DNA of 16,588 nt, taken from assembly GCA_946221495.1 (NCBI GenBank), contig CAMIFA010000119.1:1-16588 (forward strand), in the 5' to 3' direction. The DNA is from an uncultured cyanobacterium. Its GTDB lineage: Bacteria > Cyanobacteriota > Cyanobacteriia > Cyanobacteriales > Chroococcidiopsidaceae. How positions within the stretch are numbered: the stretch's first letter is position 1; every line of letters begins with the position of its first letter. This document shows positions 1 to 9,003 of the stretch, in pieces. The notes under the pieces were generated by a model, which worked only from the letters and a program-made list of their open reading frames with translations, did no database searches and was not told where the DNA came from. Both the position numbers and the translations under genes were made by a program.

Positions 1-249
1 ATTATCTATAGAACATCTTTATTAATTATTTTAAATTTACTTATACAGTATTTTTGTTACACTAAAACACATAGTTTAGCTAATAGTTAAGTTAAATATT
101 ATTCACCTATATACAAATAAAACGATTTAAATATATGCATGATCAGATAAGTCTTTACTAATTCTTCATCTAAATATTCATCATCTCTAAACCAAATCTG
201 TAATTTTAAAAGTCAGGATGAAGGAGTAGTTCAACCTCAACTAAAAAAC
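1..249. other. AT-rich non-coding leader
   Basis: This stretch is strongly AT-rich and has no convincing ORF. Near its right end, AAGGAG at 221-226 resembles a ribosome binding site but lies about 23 bases before the ATG at 250, which is farther than usual. I see no clear promoter or RNA structure. Confidence 0.5.
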
Positions 250-456
250 ATGAATAAATTTACAGTTCTCCCAGGCTCACGAATTTCTCCAGATGTTACT
301 GATGGCCCAGGTTGGACAGATGTTGATGTTGATGGTGGTTATTACGATAGTAACGGAACATACGTGCGTCAGGGTTCTTCTAGCCTTGGCTCTAGAGGAA
401 ATGTCATAGTTTTACATCAAAATAATCACTCATCTCCACGCCGCACCATCAGATAG
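250..456 (+). CDS. Small hypothetical protein, 68 residues
   Basis: I do not recognise this family. The peptide begins MNKFTVLPGSR, has an acidic, Gly/Asp/Tyr-rich middle (DGPGWTDVDVDGGYYDSNG, about residues 18-36), then a Ser/Gly stretch (RQGSSSLGSRGN) and a basic end (SSPRRTIR). It has no signal peptide, membrane segment or cysteine. The layout of a short leader followed by a Gly/Ser/Tyr-rich core could suit a structural peptide or a RiPP-type precursor, but no modification or export gene lies next to it. The frame has no upstream start codon and is open back to position 151. The only SD-like motif is unusually far from the ATG, so the ORF may be fortuitous. It converges on the minus-strand gene at 527-1165. 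Confidence 0.4.
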   Translation: MNKFTVLPGSRISPDVTDGPGWTDVDVDGGYYDSNGTYVRQGSSSLGSRGNVIVLHQNNHSSPRRTIR

Positions 457-526
457 TTCTACCCTCCAGCAGCTATAGTTGCACACACCCCTAATTAAAA
501 TATGAATATGGAAAAAGAAGCAACGG

Positions 527-1165
527 TTAATAAATCGCCTTCCAAGCTTTGACAGTTCCTTTACCAATTTCGCTATCTACAGTTTCCCCACTCCTAGTTA
601 CTAGCCTAATATTGATATTGCCTTCGGGTGAATTTTCTAAGGCTGTTGCCAATTGCTCACTGACTGCAAAGATGCTGTTTTGTCCTTGTAATTGAAAAAC
701 TTGTTCGCCGACTTTAATAGAGAGTTCGATCACTTCTCTAGTATTGTTAGAGGCATTACAGCTTGACGCAAAAGTAGTGGGATAGAAACCATACCCTGGA
801 AAACAATCGCGATTTTGGTCTGCTAACAGCAAGCGAATAAATTTACGACTCCAAAGGCTAACAACCTCAGTTTTCCTACTTTGATTCAGAAATCGCCGAT
901 AAAAGTAGTTGCGATCAAATACTGCTAAATAATCCCCTTCAAAGGGATCTACAACTTTAACTGGTTGTGACCAAGGTACATTTAGACTTGCTCCTAGTGC
1001 TGCTGATTTGACAATCGGTAAATCTACGGCGATCGCAGAATCATGAATACCTGTAGCTGCAATGAGCGCGATTGCGATCGCCGATGCACTAAGACCTAAT
1101 AATCTACCCTTAGTCAAGTTCCCCAGCAATTGAGGTTGCCAATTTCTCAATCCTGCCTTGCTCAT
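527..1165 (-). CDS. Hypothetical membrane-anchored protein
   Basis: This 212-residue protein belongs to no family I recognise. The first ~22 residues are basic. A hydrophobic segment at about 23-46 (LGLSASAIAIALIAATGI) is a signal anchor or an uncleaved signal peptide, so the rest probably lies in the periplasm or thylakoid lumen. The soluble part has two cysteines (about 121 and 136) that could form a disulfide, and a C-terminal region rich in beta-type residues with alternating charges. The start is an ATG preceded by GAGG about 10 bases away. The gene lies 200 bases downstream of the iron-uptake operon on the same strand, so distal co-transcription is possible but not shown. Two HIP1 octamers fall inside it (1030-1037, 1074-1081), consistent with a resident cyanobacterial gene. 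Confidence 0.75.
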   Translation of the reverse strand: MSKAGLRNWQPQLLGNLTKGRLLGLSASAIAIALIAATGIHDSAIAVDLPIVKSAALGASLNVPWSQPVKVVDPFEGDYLAVFDRNYFYRRFLNQSRKTEVVSLWSRKFIRLLLADQNRDCFPGYGFYPTTFASSCNASNNTREVIELSIKVGEQVFQLQGQNSIFAVSEQLATALENSPEGNINIRLVTRSGETVDSEIGKGTVKAWKAIY

Positions 1166-1365
1166 AACGCGACCTCAAGTTTTTCTTGACATCAATATAG
1201 CTATGTACTCAAAGTATAGCTTTTATATCAAGGGGGAGATGAGCAGTTGAGGGTAAGCCAACTCTGAGTTACCACCATAATAAATCACGAACTAAAGATT
1301 AAAATTTAGCTGCATCTGCGGGAGCGTTGCTGATGTTTTATCGCGCTGACAAGCTGAACTACTCA
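1166..1365. other. Intergenic gap after the iron operon
   Basis: No ORF is visible in this 200-base gap between the last PepSY gene and the downstream hypothetical gene. I find no GC-rich hairpin with a T-run, so an intrinsic terminator for the operon is not evident. Confidence 0.4.
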
Positions 1366-2436
1366 TCATCGGCGATACCGCCACATCACAAAGCCAGTAA
1401 TCATCAAAATTGTGGGTGCAAGACCAACAAAAACATAAAGTATGCGAGTTGGTAATCCTCCGAAAGTACCATAGTGCAGAGGGTTAAAGAAGTCTACAAC
1501 TTGGTCGCCTAACAAAAGTAATCGTGAATTTCTGACTTGCAATACTTCTCCTGTATATCGATCTAAATACACTCGACTGCGCCAAACTTCTTTTTCTTCA
1601 GGAAATTGTTTGCCCACCATAAATACTGATTCAGGAGTGCTAGGAAAACTAATATAAGTTGTTTTAGCTCCTGGTAAAGCTGCATCAGCACGTTGTAGTA
1701 TTTGAGCTAAAGCTATTGGCAATTTATCCTCTGTTAACTTAGATTTTGGTTCTACTGGAGTAGGCGTAAGTGTAGCTGCATAAATCACAGGTTGAGTATA
1801 TGGATAAAAGTTCCAGCAAAATCCCGTGAAAGCAGTCAGCGCTAGAAAGATTACAGTAAAGATACCTACTACTTTATGGATGTCAAAATTAAGACGCTTA
1901 ATATGGGCATTAGCTTTGATTTTGAAACCAGCAATTAGCTTGCGCCAACCAGGCCACAGAATAATACCTGTAATACTAAGAACGAACAGAAAAAAAGCGG
2001 CAATGCCAACAATCACAACACCCGTATCTCCTGCTAACAAATTGTTATGCAGATTGTAGATGATGTCCATGACGGCATATTGGGGGATGCGATCGCCTAA
2101 TATCTTACCCGTGTAAGGATTAACAATCACCTCAATTGAAGACTGATTTAAGGACGTTAATTCAACTCGGATCGGTGCATCAGGTTTTGGTGGTAAGTCG
2201 AGAAAACTGAGAGTAAACTTGGGTTCTGGATAAACTCCTTTAATCTGATCAACTACAGATAATATTGATACTTGTTGCTGTTGCGGAACTATCTCACCAA
2301 ACTGAAATTGCAGCAAAACATGGTTAATTTCTGGCTCAAACACGAGTAGGCTACCTGTCAAACCAACAATCGCTACAATTAGTCCTGCAACTAACCCAAC
2401 ATAGCGGTGTAATGTAAAAATAAGGCGACGTATCAT
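1366..2436 (-). CDS. PepSY-TM protein, likely ferrisiderophore reductase (copy 1)
   Basis: This 356-residue inner-membrane protein is of the PepSY-associated TM family (PiuB/FoxB type). Family members sit beside siderophore receptors, and some reduce ferric siderophores through bound heme. Four membrane segments are visible: about 10-34 (after FTLHRYVG), 138-162, 188-209 and 331-352. PepSY-like periplasmic regions lie between TM1-TM2 and TM3-TM4, and include NPYTGKILGDR (106-116) and DRYTGEVLQV (292-301). Four histidines sit at membrane borders and are candidate heme ligands: H10, H130 (YNLHNN), H187 (FDIHK) and H321 (NPLHYGTFGG). The ATG lies only 2 bases after the stop of the receptor gene at 2439, so translation is probably coupled. 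It is a close paralogue of the protein at 5140-6291. The heme role is inferred from the family. Confidence 0.88.
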   Translation of the reverse strand: MIRRLIFTLHRYVGLVAGLIVAIVGLTGSLLVFEPEINHVLLQFQFGEIVPQQQQVSILSVVDQIKGVYPEPKFTLSFLDLPPKPDAPIRVELTSLNQSSIEVIVNPYTGKILGDRIPQYAVMDIIYNLHNNLLAGDTGVVIVGIAAFFLFVLSITGIILWPGWRKLIAGFKIKANAHIKRLNFDIHKVVGIFTVIFLALTAFTGFCWNFYPYTQPVIYAATLTPTPVEPKSKLTEDKLPIALAQILQRADAALPGAKTTYISFPSTPESVFMVGKQFPEEKEVWRSRVYLDRYTGEVLQVRNSRLLLLGDQVVDFFNPLHYGTFGGLPTRILYVFVGLAPTILMITGFVMWRYRR

Positions 2437-2438
2437 CT

Positions 2439-5039
2439 CTAAAACTCAATAGCAAACGAACCAATAACAGTAAATGGTGTACCTGGTATTACTGTGTTTC
2501 TGCCTATTTCGCTAGTCTCGAAATAGCCAACATCAAATAAGTTTTGCAAGTTAATTGCAGCTCGCCAATTATTTCTCCGGTAAAAAATTGCCGCATCGGT
2601 ACGTAAATAGCTAGGCAGTTCAAAGCTATTTTCCAAATCTCCCTGTCGTGCGTCCACATAAAATAACCCCAACCCAAAGCCTAATCCTTGTAAACCGTCG
2701 TTTTGGAGCTCGTAGGTTGTCCATAAACTAGCTTGATTACGTGGTACATTGGGAATCTTATTACCGACTGGAAAGTCAGTGCTTTCAGTAATTTCAGCGT
2801 TGGTGTTGCTATAAGAAGCAATAATGTTCCATCCTGGTGTAATTTCTCCAGAAATATCTAATTCAATCCCACGACTGCGCTGTTCACCAATTGCTAGGCT
2901 AAATGCTTCCTGGATGGGATCTGTAGTAGCAATATTAGTTTTGGTAATTTGGTAGGCTGCAAGCGTAGCCGTGAATCTCTCATTTAACTGGGTTTTAATT
3001 CCTACTTCATACTGAGTTCCACGAGTCGGTTCTAGCAACGAGCCATCAGCACTAATACCAGTATTGGGAGCAAAGGAACGACTGTAGCTGGCATAAACTG
3101 AAATGAGTTCAATTGGTTGATAGACAATTCCTACACGCGGGCTAAAAGCTTGGTTGGATTGGCTGGTTTCACTATCAGCTAGGTTATCTTCATTTCGTTG
3201 CGTAACTGTATCAAATCGACCACTAACTAAAATTTTGAAATTGTCTGTAAGAGCGATTTGATCTTGCAAGAAAATACCCAGGGAATCAACTGTTGTTTTG
3301 TCGTCTCGGAGAAATATTAGTTCGGAACGCTGCGGGCGAGGACGCACATTGTAGACAGGATTAAAGATATTGATGCTGGGTGTGAAACGATCCTCTATCG
3401 TAGAGTCGAAAGCATCAGGCGGTGTTTTAAAGAAACCTTCGAGCGTGTTTCTTTGTAAATCGAATCCAAATAATAGCTGATGCTCGATTGAGCCTGTATT
3501 AAATTTACTGGTTAGCTCAGTCTGCATTGCATATATCTTGAATTCATTGGCATTATCAAAATAATCGCGCAATAATTCTCCGGTGGTTTCGTCTAGCTCT
3601 AGAGCGTTTGTGTTTTTGACTGTTTCGTTATTTTGTAAGTATTGAAAAGCATTGCGGATTTTTAGATTATCGTTAAATTCATGTTCCAAATTGTAACCAA
3701 CATTTAATTGTTCGCTCTGCCGAAAGTCGCCAGGTTCGCCCAAGAAGCGATCGCGTGGAATATCGGCAATTCCTTCTCCCAAGGCAACTATCCCCCGATC
3801 TAAAATCCGCCTATCGTATAGATAGCTAGTATCAATTGATAACTTGGTGCGATTACCAATCCTCCAAGCCAGCACAGGCGCAACAAAAACTCGTTCACTA
3901 TTAACAAAATCCCGAAAACTTCCAGCATTCTCATAAGCAGCGTTCAGCCGATAGCGCAACTTTTGGTCTGGAGTCAAAGATCCAGATAAGTCAAAGCTAG
4001 GGCGATAGAAACTGTAAGTACCAATAGATAAATTTGCCTGGTAGAACGGGTCAGCCAAAGGTTGCTTAGTCACAAAATTGATTACGCCTCCCGGCTCAAC
4101 ATTACCGTAGAGAACTGAAGCAGGTCCCTTTAAAACCTCAATTTGCTCGATATTCGCTGGATCTCGCAAAATCAGACCACTTTCTGTAAAGCTGTCTCTA
4201 AAGCCATCTCGCAGTGTAGTTGCATCTGCAAATCCCCGAATATTAAAGCTATCAATAGTGCCGCCAAAATTATTACCCGAAAACACGCCACTGACATTCC
4301 GCAGTGCATCTTCTAGACGAATCACTCGTTGATCCTCCAACACTTGTTCAGGAACTACCTGAATCGACTGGGGGATATCCCTTATGGGGGTGTCAGTTCG
4401 AGTCGCAGTTGAAGCATCTGGGACGCTGTATGGGGTTTCTTGCTCACCAGTCACTACAATTTCTATTGGTTCATCTTCCTGGGTTGCAGTTTCATCCCCA
4501 TCTAGCTGTGTTTCTCTACCAGGCTGCGCTTGTTGGGGTGTCGCATTACTAGGTGTAGTCTCCTCTGGCTGTGTCTGGTTCTCAGGCTGGGCTTGTTGTG
4601 GTGTTTCTGGCTGGGGTGACTGATTGGCTTGAGAAGCAGTTGTTACGAAGCTAAAAATTAAACCTTCATTGCTGTCAAACAACTCAACTGCTGGTACTGC
4701 CGATGCACCTATAACTGTCACGCGGATACTGTTGGCAGCAGATGTCACCGTTACAGAAGTGATTCCGGCAACTGGGTTCTCCTGGCGGAATAATGTGTTG
4801 CCACCTCTTAGTCGCAGTTGGGCATTTGGGATATCGGCAATGTATGTATTGCCCTCTGTTCTAGGAAGAACTTGTAATTGTTCTTGTGCTGGAGTTTCTA
4901 AAACTACTTCAATGCCGTTGTCTGTGGAATTAAGTTGTACTTCAGTTACTTGTACAACTTGGGCAAAAACTGGCTGCGCTACTAGCACTGTTGTTACGAC
5001 TGTTGCTAGCCCAAATCCCTGAAGAAGTTGCAATTTCAC
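2439..5039 (-). CDS. TonB-dependent siderophore receptor with AMIN domain, FhuA type
   Basis: This 866-residue outer-membrane receptor should import a ferric siderophore with energy from TonB-ExbBD. It has a signal peptide 1-26 (cleavage near AQPVFA-QV), an AMIN domain about 27-132 (a fold that binds cell-wall polymers in other proteins), a Pro/Gln/Glu/Thr linker about 135-188, a TonB-box-like EPIEIVVTG at 190-198, a plug about 205-327, and a beta-barrel to the terminal Phe (FAIEF). The plug carries TPIRDIPQSIQVVP, FNIRGF, IEVLKGPASVLYG and PGGVINFVTK, the signature of the siderophore receptor family that includes FhuA and FoxA, so a hydroxamate ligand is plausible. The GTG start is chosen because GAGGAG lies about 5 bases upstream. 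It is the third gene of the operon. The sequence cannot settle the exact ligand. Confidence 0.92.
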   Translation of the reverse strand: MKLQLLQGFGLATVVTTVLVAQPVFAQVVQVTEVQLNSTDNGIEVVLETPAQEQLQVLPRTEGNTYIADIPNAQLRLRGGNTLFRQENPVAGITSVTVTSAANSIRVTVIGASAVPAVELFDSNEGLIFSFVTTASQANQSPQPETPQQAQPENQTQPEETTPSNATPQQAQPGRETQLDGDETATQEDEPIEIVVTGEQETPYSVPDASTATRTDTPIRDIPQSIQVVPEQVLEDQRVIRLEDALRNVSGVFSGNNFGGTIDSFNIRGFADATTLRDGFRDSFTESGLILRDPANIEQIEVLKGPASVLYGNVEPGGVINFVTKQPLADPFYQANLSIGTYSFYRPSFDLSGSLTPDQKLRYRLNAAYENAGSFRDFVNSERVFVAPVLAWRIGNRTKLSIDTSYLYDRRILDRGIVALGEGIADIPRDRFLGEPGDFRQSEQLNVGYNLEHEFNDNLKIRNAFQYLQNNETVKNTNALELDETTGELLRDYFDNANEFKIYAMQTELTSKFNTGSIEHQLLFGFDLQRNTLEGFFKTPPDAFDSTIEDRFTPSINIFNPVYNVRPRPQRSELIFLRDDKTTVDSLGIFLQDQIALTDNFKILVSGRFDTVTQRNEDNLADSETSQSNQAFSPRVGIVYQPIELISVYASYSRSFAPNTGISADGSLLEPTRGTQYEVGIKTQLNERFTATLAAYQITKTNIATTDPIQEAFSLAIGEQRSRGIELDISGEITPGWNIIASYSNTNAEITESTDFPVGNKIPNVPRNQASLWTTYELQNDGLQGLGFGLGLFYVDARQGDLENSFELPSYLRTDAAIFYRRNNWRAAINLQNLFDVGYFETSEIGRNTVIPGTPFTVIGSFAIEF

Positions 5040-5139
5040 CGGATCTCCTCACACAAATTAATGAAATCAAAAAACATGACTAACCGCACCGATTTATAAT
5101 CGGTAGTTGGTTATAGACAAGAGATAAAAGTTTTTAAGC
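5040..5139 (-). promoter_or_regulatory. Intercistronic hairpin between PepSY copy 2 and the FhuA-type receptor
   Basis: The 100-base gap holds a two-tier stem. The inner 7-bp stem is ACCGATT/AATCGGT (5088-5094 with 5098-5104, loop TAT). The outer 5-bp stem is TAACC/GGTTA (5081-5085 with 5109-5113). Read on the minus strand it is followed after a few bases by TTTTTT. It could be a partial terminator or attenuator that sets the ratio of the two gene pairs, or an RNA processing site. The ribosome binding site GAGGAG for the next gene is at 5045-5050. Confidence 0.4.
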
Positions 5140-6291
5140 TCAACGACGTTGTTCAGCAGGCTGTCTGGCATTCATTTGGTTATTCGGTTTAGCCCGATAA
5201 CGATACCGCCACATCACAAAGCCAGTGATGAATAAAACTAAAGGTGCAAGCCCCACAAATACATAAAATATGCGTGTTGGCAAGCCCCCAAAAGTGCCGT
5301 AGTGGATGGGAGTAAAGGAATTGAGAATGCGATCGCCTAATTTTTGCTTGCGTCCATCTTCTACTTGCAAAACTTCACCACTGTACTGGTCTAGATACAC
5401 GGCATTATTGTAGTCGGTACTGTCTTGGGGAAATTTTTTATAAGCCACGAAAATATCTTTAGGGCTTTCTGGTAAGTAAATGACAGTAGTTTTTGTGCCT
5501 GGTAAAGTAGCATCAACTTGCTTCAGGATTGGCGAAAGCTTGAGCGGATTTCGACCTGCTATCAGTTTAGACACCGGAGGTTCGGGTGGAGGAGTGGTAA
5601 ATGTGGCTGTGTAAATTAAGGGTGTGGTGAAGTCGTGGAAGTTCCAACAAAAGCCCGTGAAAGCAATTACAACAAAAAAAGCAGCAGCTATGATACCTGC
5701 AAGCTTGTGGATATCAAAGTTGACTCGCTTGGGATGAGCATTCCACTTGATTTTGAAACCAGCAATTAGCTTGCGCCAACCGGGCCACAGAATTACACCA
5801 GTGATGCTGAGGATAAACATTAAAAAGGCAGCAATACCAACGATCGCAACTCCCAAGTCTTCAGCGAACAATCTATAGTGCAAGTTGAGAAACAGGCGAT
5901 AGAAAGTTGTTCTCTCTGGGCGATCGCCCATGATCGCACCTGTGTAAGGATTAACAAATACTTCTTTGTAACCATCGAGATATATTTTGGGATTAGCATT
6001 AGGTGATGTCATCTGTAGGACATATGGATGATAGCGATCTTTTGGGAGATGAATCGCTTCAGGTTGCATTGGGTAAGCAGCTTTAGCAATGTCTAAGATT
6101 TTCTCTGATGAAAGCTGTTGTTCTTGAGGAATGACTTGACCAAATTGACGAGTTGTCAGAAACTTACTAATTTCTGGCTCAAAGACTAATAGACTGCCCG
6201 TCAAGCCGACAAATGCTAGTAGAAGTCCTACTGCTAAACCGATGTATCGATGGAGAATAAATGCCAAGTTACGGAATGTTTTAGTTTTCAC
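5140..6291 (-). CDS. PepSY-TM protein, likely ferrisiderophore reductase (copy 2)
   Basis: This 383-residue paralogue of the protein at 1366-2436 has the same four-TM layout: about 14-38, 146-170, 196-217 and 340-362. Its periplasmic PepSY-like regions include NPYTGAIMGDR (114-124) and DQYSGEVLQV (301-310). The candidate heme-ligand histidines are conserved: H14 (LHRYIG), H138 (NLHYRL), H195 (FDIHK) and H330 (PIHYGTFGG). It differs in having a basic, Gln-rich cytoplasmic tail after MWRYRYR. The start is GTG at 6291 with GGAG about 9 bases upstream. It begins 18 bases after the IutA-like receptor gene ends, so the two are co-transcribed. Its expected job is to reduce or release iron from the siderophore brought in by that receptor; this is inferred from family and neighbourhood. 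Confidence 0.88.
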   Translation of the reverse strand: MKTKTFRNLAFILHRYIGLAVGLLLAFVGLTGSLLVFEPEISKFLTTRQFGQVIPQEQQLSSEKILDIAKAAYPMQPEAIHLPKDRYHPYVLQMTSPNANPKIYLDGYKEVFVNPYTGAIMGDRPERTTFYRLFLNLHYRLFAEDLGVAIVGIAAFLMFILSITGVILWPGWRKLIAGFKIKWNAHPKRVNFDIHKLAGIIAAAFFVVIAFTGFCWNFHDFTTPLIYTATFTTPPPEPPVSKLIAGRNPLKLSPILKQVDATLPGTKTTVIYLPESPKDIFVAYKKFPQDSTDYNNAVYLDQYSGEVLQVEDGRKQKLGDRILNSFTPIHYGTFGGLPTRIFYVFVGLAPLVLFITGFVMWRYRYRAKPNNQMNARQPAEQRR

Positions 6292-6309
6292 GATAGATAC
6301 TCCAAGAGA

Positions 6310-8913
6310 TCACCAAGTAATGCGATAACCAACACTCAAAGTTCTGCTAAGTCCTGCATAGTTAGAACTATCGCCAAAGGGAGCAAAAAATTGGGAGTAA
6401 ACTGGGAAATACTGCTCGTTAAATAAGTTCTGGACACCAATAAGCAATTCACCTCCACCTAAATTGATGCTGCTGAGATAGTCCACAGTCACATAGCTGT
6501 CGATTGGTTGTCCATCCACGTCATCTTCAAAAGCGCGATCGCGGTTTCCGGAATATAGTAATTGCAACCGATTCCGCCAGCCTGGTGTAGTTTGATGCTC
6601 TAGATAAGCTGTTAATTTTAGGGGTGGAATAGTGATACTGTTAAGAGCAATGTACTCGCCATTTCTGTCCTCATCATTCTCGCCCTCTAACCAAGTGGCT
6701 GTACCGCCGAGTTGCCAATTTCCTCCTGGTTGCCAATCTAAGGAGGCTTCCAGTCCGTAAACTCGTTGGGGAGCGCGGATAGTTCTCAGTTCCTCACCAG
6801 TTACCTCAAAGTCTTCCCCCAAGTCTGAGGAGTTGAAAAACCCAGCTAGTGTTGCTTGTACAGAATTCCAGTTACCCCGAATCCCAATTTCGTAGTTATC
6901 AACTTTCTGCGGTTGAGTCAAGTCAATATCAGACCCCACAGCAAAACCTGGGGGGGCAAACCGTAGCACACGACCGATATCTGGGAAGGAAAAACCTTGG
7001 GAAAAGCTGGCAAATAAACTCAGTTGCTCTGTGAGGTTGTGCGTAATTCCAGCATTAAACACAACATCGTCAGCGTTGAGGCTACCACCCTCGATATCAT
7101 TTCCCTCAAAGGTTGTGTAGTCATCGGCGCTGATATCTAGGTTGACATAACGCGCTCCCCCACTAAAAGCTAGGCGATCGCTGATATCCCATTGTAATTG
7201 GGCAAATATACCAAGATCGTTAAATCGATAAGACGGTACGAAAGCTATCTCGTCAATTTTCCGAAAAATTAGACCGCCACTAGCATCAAACTCCACAGGA
7301 TCGAAAATATTAAAGTTTTGAGAGCTTTCTTCACGCACATAGTCAACTCCCCACAGTAAACTGAGGGTTTCTTGCGAGTTAAAGGGCGTTTCAATTTGGA
7401 GCCGTCCCCCTAGCTGTTCTGAGTCTCCTGGTGAGTTGTAAATAATGCCAAAAAATTCTCGGTCATCAAAGGGAAGTCCGCCCAGAAAGGAATTGCGACG
7501 ATAGAACAATTGACCCTGAACGCGACTATTTAATAAATTTTCATGGGTGTAACTCAGTGTGGCGTTTGTAGTCGTCAAAGAAGCGTTATCCTCAGCTCCG
7601 ATTACAGTTGTTGCTGCGGGTATTCTGATGGCACGAACTTTCTGGATACCTGGAATCTCATCAATTTCGGGATCGGAGATAAAATCAGTGTCCTGGCTTT
7701 GGTTAAAGTGATTAAAAGTTAGTTGCAGACGTTGCTGCTCGTCTAAATCTACTCCGAATTTGAGCAAGCCATTCAATTGAGTAAGATCGGCATCGACTAA
7801 ATCGCTAGGAATGCGATCGCCCTCGGCATCAAAATAGCTGCCTGTTGTGGCAATTGCAAAGCTGGCAAGCCAGTCAAAGTTATCCTCTCTGCCAGATACT
7901 GAATGCTGGAGGTTATAGCCAAAACTTTCTGCTGCATTCGTCAAAGAATTATTCTCACCAATCTCAGTTCTCGAAGTCAGCCGATCTTCAGTTGGTCTTC
8001 TGGTAATAATATTAATTAGACCCCCCGTTGCCTGAGCGCCATAAATCGCATTCGGACCGCGAATGATTTCAATACGTTCAATTGCCTCCGGATCAATAGT
8101 TGTTAGCTGTGCCGGAATTGAACTCAAGTTAGTATTTTGAGGGATACCATCAATAATCACGGAGATATTTCTGCCGCGCAAAGTTTGCCCAAAGGTATTA
8201 GTGCGATTTGTCGGCGGACCAAAACCAGGAACTGTCCGAGCAAGAATATCTGTTAAGTTCCTAGTAAAGCGGGTTTGTTCCTCAATTTGTTCGCGGTTAA
8301 TTACTGTTACCGAGCGCGGTACATCTTCTAATGCCTCTTCAGTGCGCGTTGCCGTGACTACGATTTCAATCGGTTCATCTCCCTCAGTTTGTTCAGTTGC
8401 CTGTGCTGCACTCCCTCGCTCAACTGCTTCAGGTGTTGTCGGCGTTTCCTGTTGTGCCTCGCTTCCAGGCTCAACTGTATTAGGTGTTTCTGTTTGTTGT
8501 GCGTTAACTCCAGCTGGCGTGAAGCTGAAAATAAAACCTGCATCACTGTCAAATAACTCAACACTTGGCACACCCGATGAACCCGTTACTGTCACCCGGA
8601 TGCTATTGGTAGCTTCGTTTGTTACCGTTATTGCAGTAATTCCCGCAGTTGGGTTATTTTGGCGGAATGTATTACCACCTTCTAGGCGCAGTTGGGCATT
8701 TGGGATATCAGCAATATAAGTGTTGCCAGCAATTCTTGGTAATACTTGTAACTGTTGGGCTGCTGGAGATTCTAAAATCACCTCAATTGAGTTTTGAGTT
8801 GAGTTCAGCTTAATTCCAGTAACTTCTCTAACTTGGGCTAATACTGGCTGAGTAACCAATACAGATATAGCACCTACCACACCCAAGCTGGGAAGCAATT
8901 GAAATAATTTCAC
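6310..8913 (-). CDS. TonB-dependent receptor with AMIN domain, IutA/SchT-like
   Basis: This 867-residue outer-membrane receptor is the first gene of the operon. It has a signal peptide 1-26 (TQPVLA-QV), an AMIN domain about 27-131, a Glu/Thr/Pro/Ala-rich linker to about 178, a TonB-box-like EPIEIVVTATR (180-190), a plug about 195-308 and a beta-barrel ending in Trp (YRITW). The plug has LTDILARTVPGF, TLRGRNISVIIDGIPQN and ATGGLINIITRR. This pattern resembles the aerobactin receptor IutA and cyanobacterial schizokinen receptors rather than FhuA, so a citrate-hydroxamate siderophore is the best guess. The GTG start follows AAGGA by about 7 bases. The N-terminal ~185 residues are close to those of the other receptor, but the barrels differ. 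The specificity call is moderate; the family call is firm. Confidence 0.9.
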   Translation of the reverse strand: MKLFQLLPSLGVVGAISVLVTQPVLAQVREVTGIKLNSTQNSIEVILESPAAQQLQVLPRIAGNTYIADIPNAQLRLEGGNTFRQNNPTAGITAITVTNEATNSIRVTVTGSSGVPSVELFDSDAGFIFSFTPAGVNAQQTETPNTVEPGSEAQQETPTTPEAVERGSAAQATEQTEGDEPIEIVVTATRTEEALEDVPRSVTVINREQIEEQTRFTRNLTDILARTVPGFGPPTNRTNTFGQTLRGRNISVIIDGIPQNTNLSSIPAQLTTIDPEAIERIEIIRGPNAIYGAQATGGLINIITRRPTEDRLTSRTEIGENNSLTNAAESFGYNLQHSVSGREDNFDWLASFAIATTGSYFDAEGDRIPSDLVDADLTQLNGLLKFGVDLDEQQRLQLTFNHFNQSQDTDFISDPEIDEIPGIQKVRAIRIPAATTVIGAEDNASLTTTNATLSYTHENLLNSRVQGQLFYRRNSFLGGLPFDDREFFGIIYNSPGDSEQLGGRLQIETPFNSQETLSLLWGVDYVREESSQNFNIFDPVEFDASGGLIFRKIDEIAFVPSYRFNDLGIFAQLQWDISDRLAFSGGARYVNLDISADDYTTFEGNDIEGGSLNADDVVFNAGITHNLTEQLSLFASFSQGFSFPDIGRVLRFAPPGFAVGSDIDLTQPQKVDNYEIGIRGNWNSVQATLAGFFNSSDLGEDFEVTGEELRTIRAPQRVYGLEASLDWQPGGNWQLGGTATWLEGENDEDRNGEYIALNSITIPPLKLTAYLEHQTTPGWRNRLQLLYSGNRDRAFEDDVDGQPIDSYVTVDYLSSINLGGGELLIGVQNLFNEQYFPVYSQFFAPFGDSSNYAGLSRTLSVGYRITW

Positions 8914-9003
8914 AATAGTCCTTATGTAAATTCACAAACGAAATTGAACTCGTATAAGTTACACGGGTTAAGCTGGCAAAAAATTGTAATTTGAATTTGC
9001 TTC

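Noticed and set aside
4304..5022. Several plus-strand ORFs inside the FhuA-type receptor gene
   Set aside because: They lie opposite a well-supported receptor coding sequence and show only complementary-strand low complexity (Ser/Val/Gly/Cys runs).
8201..8719. A 172-residue plus-strand ORF inside the IutA-like receptor gene
   Set aside because: It is antisense to the AMIN, linker and plug coding region and has no recognisable domain. The length comes from codon composition of the real gene.
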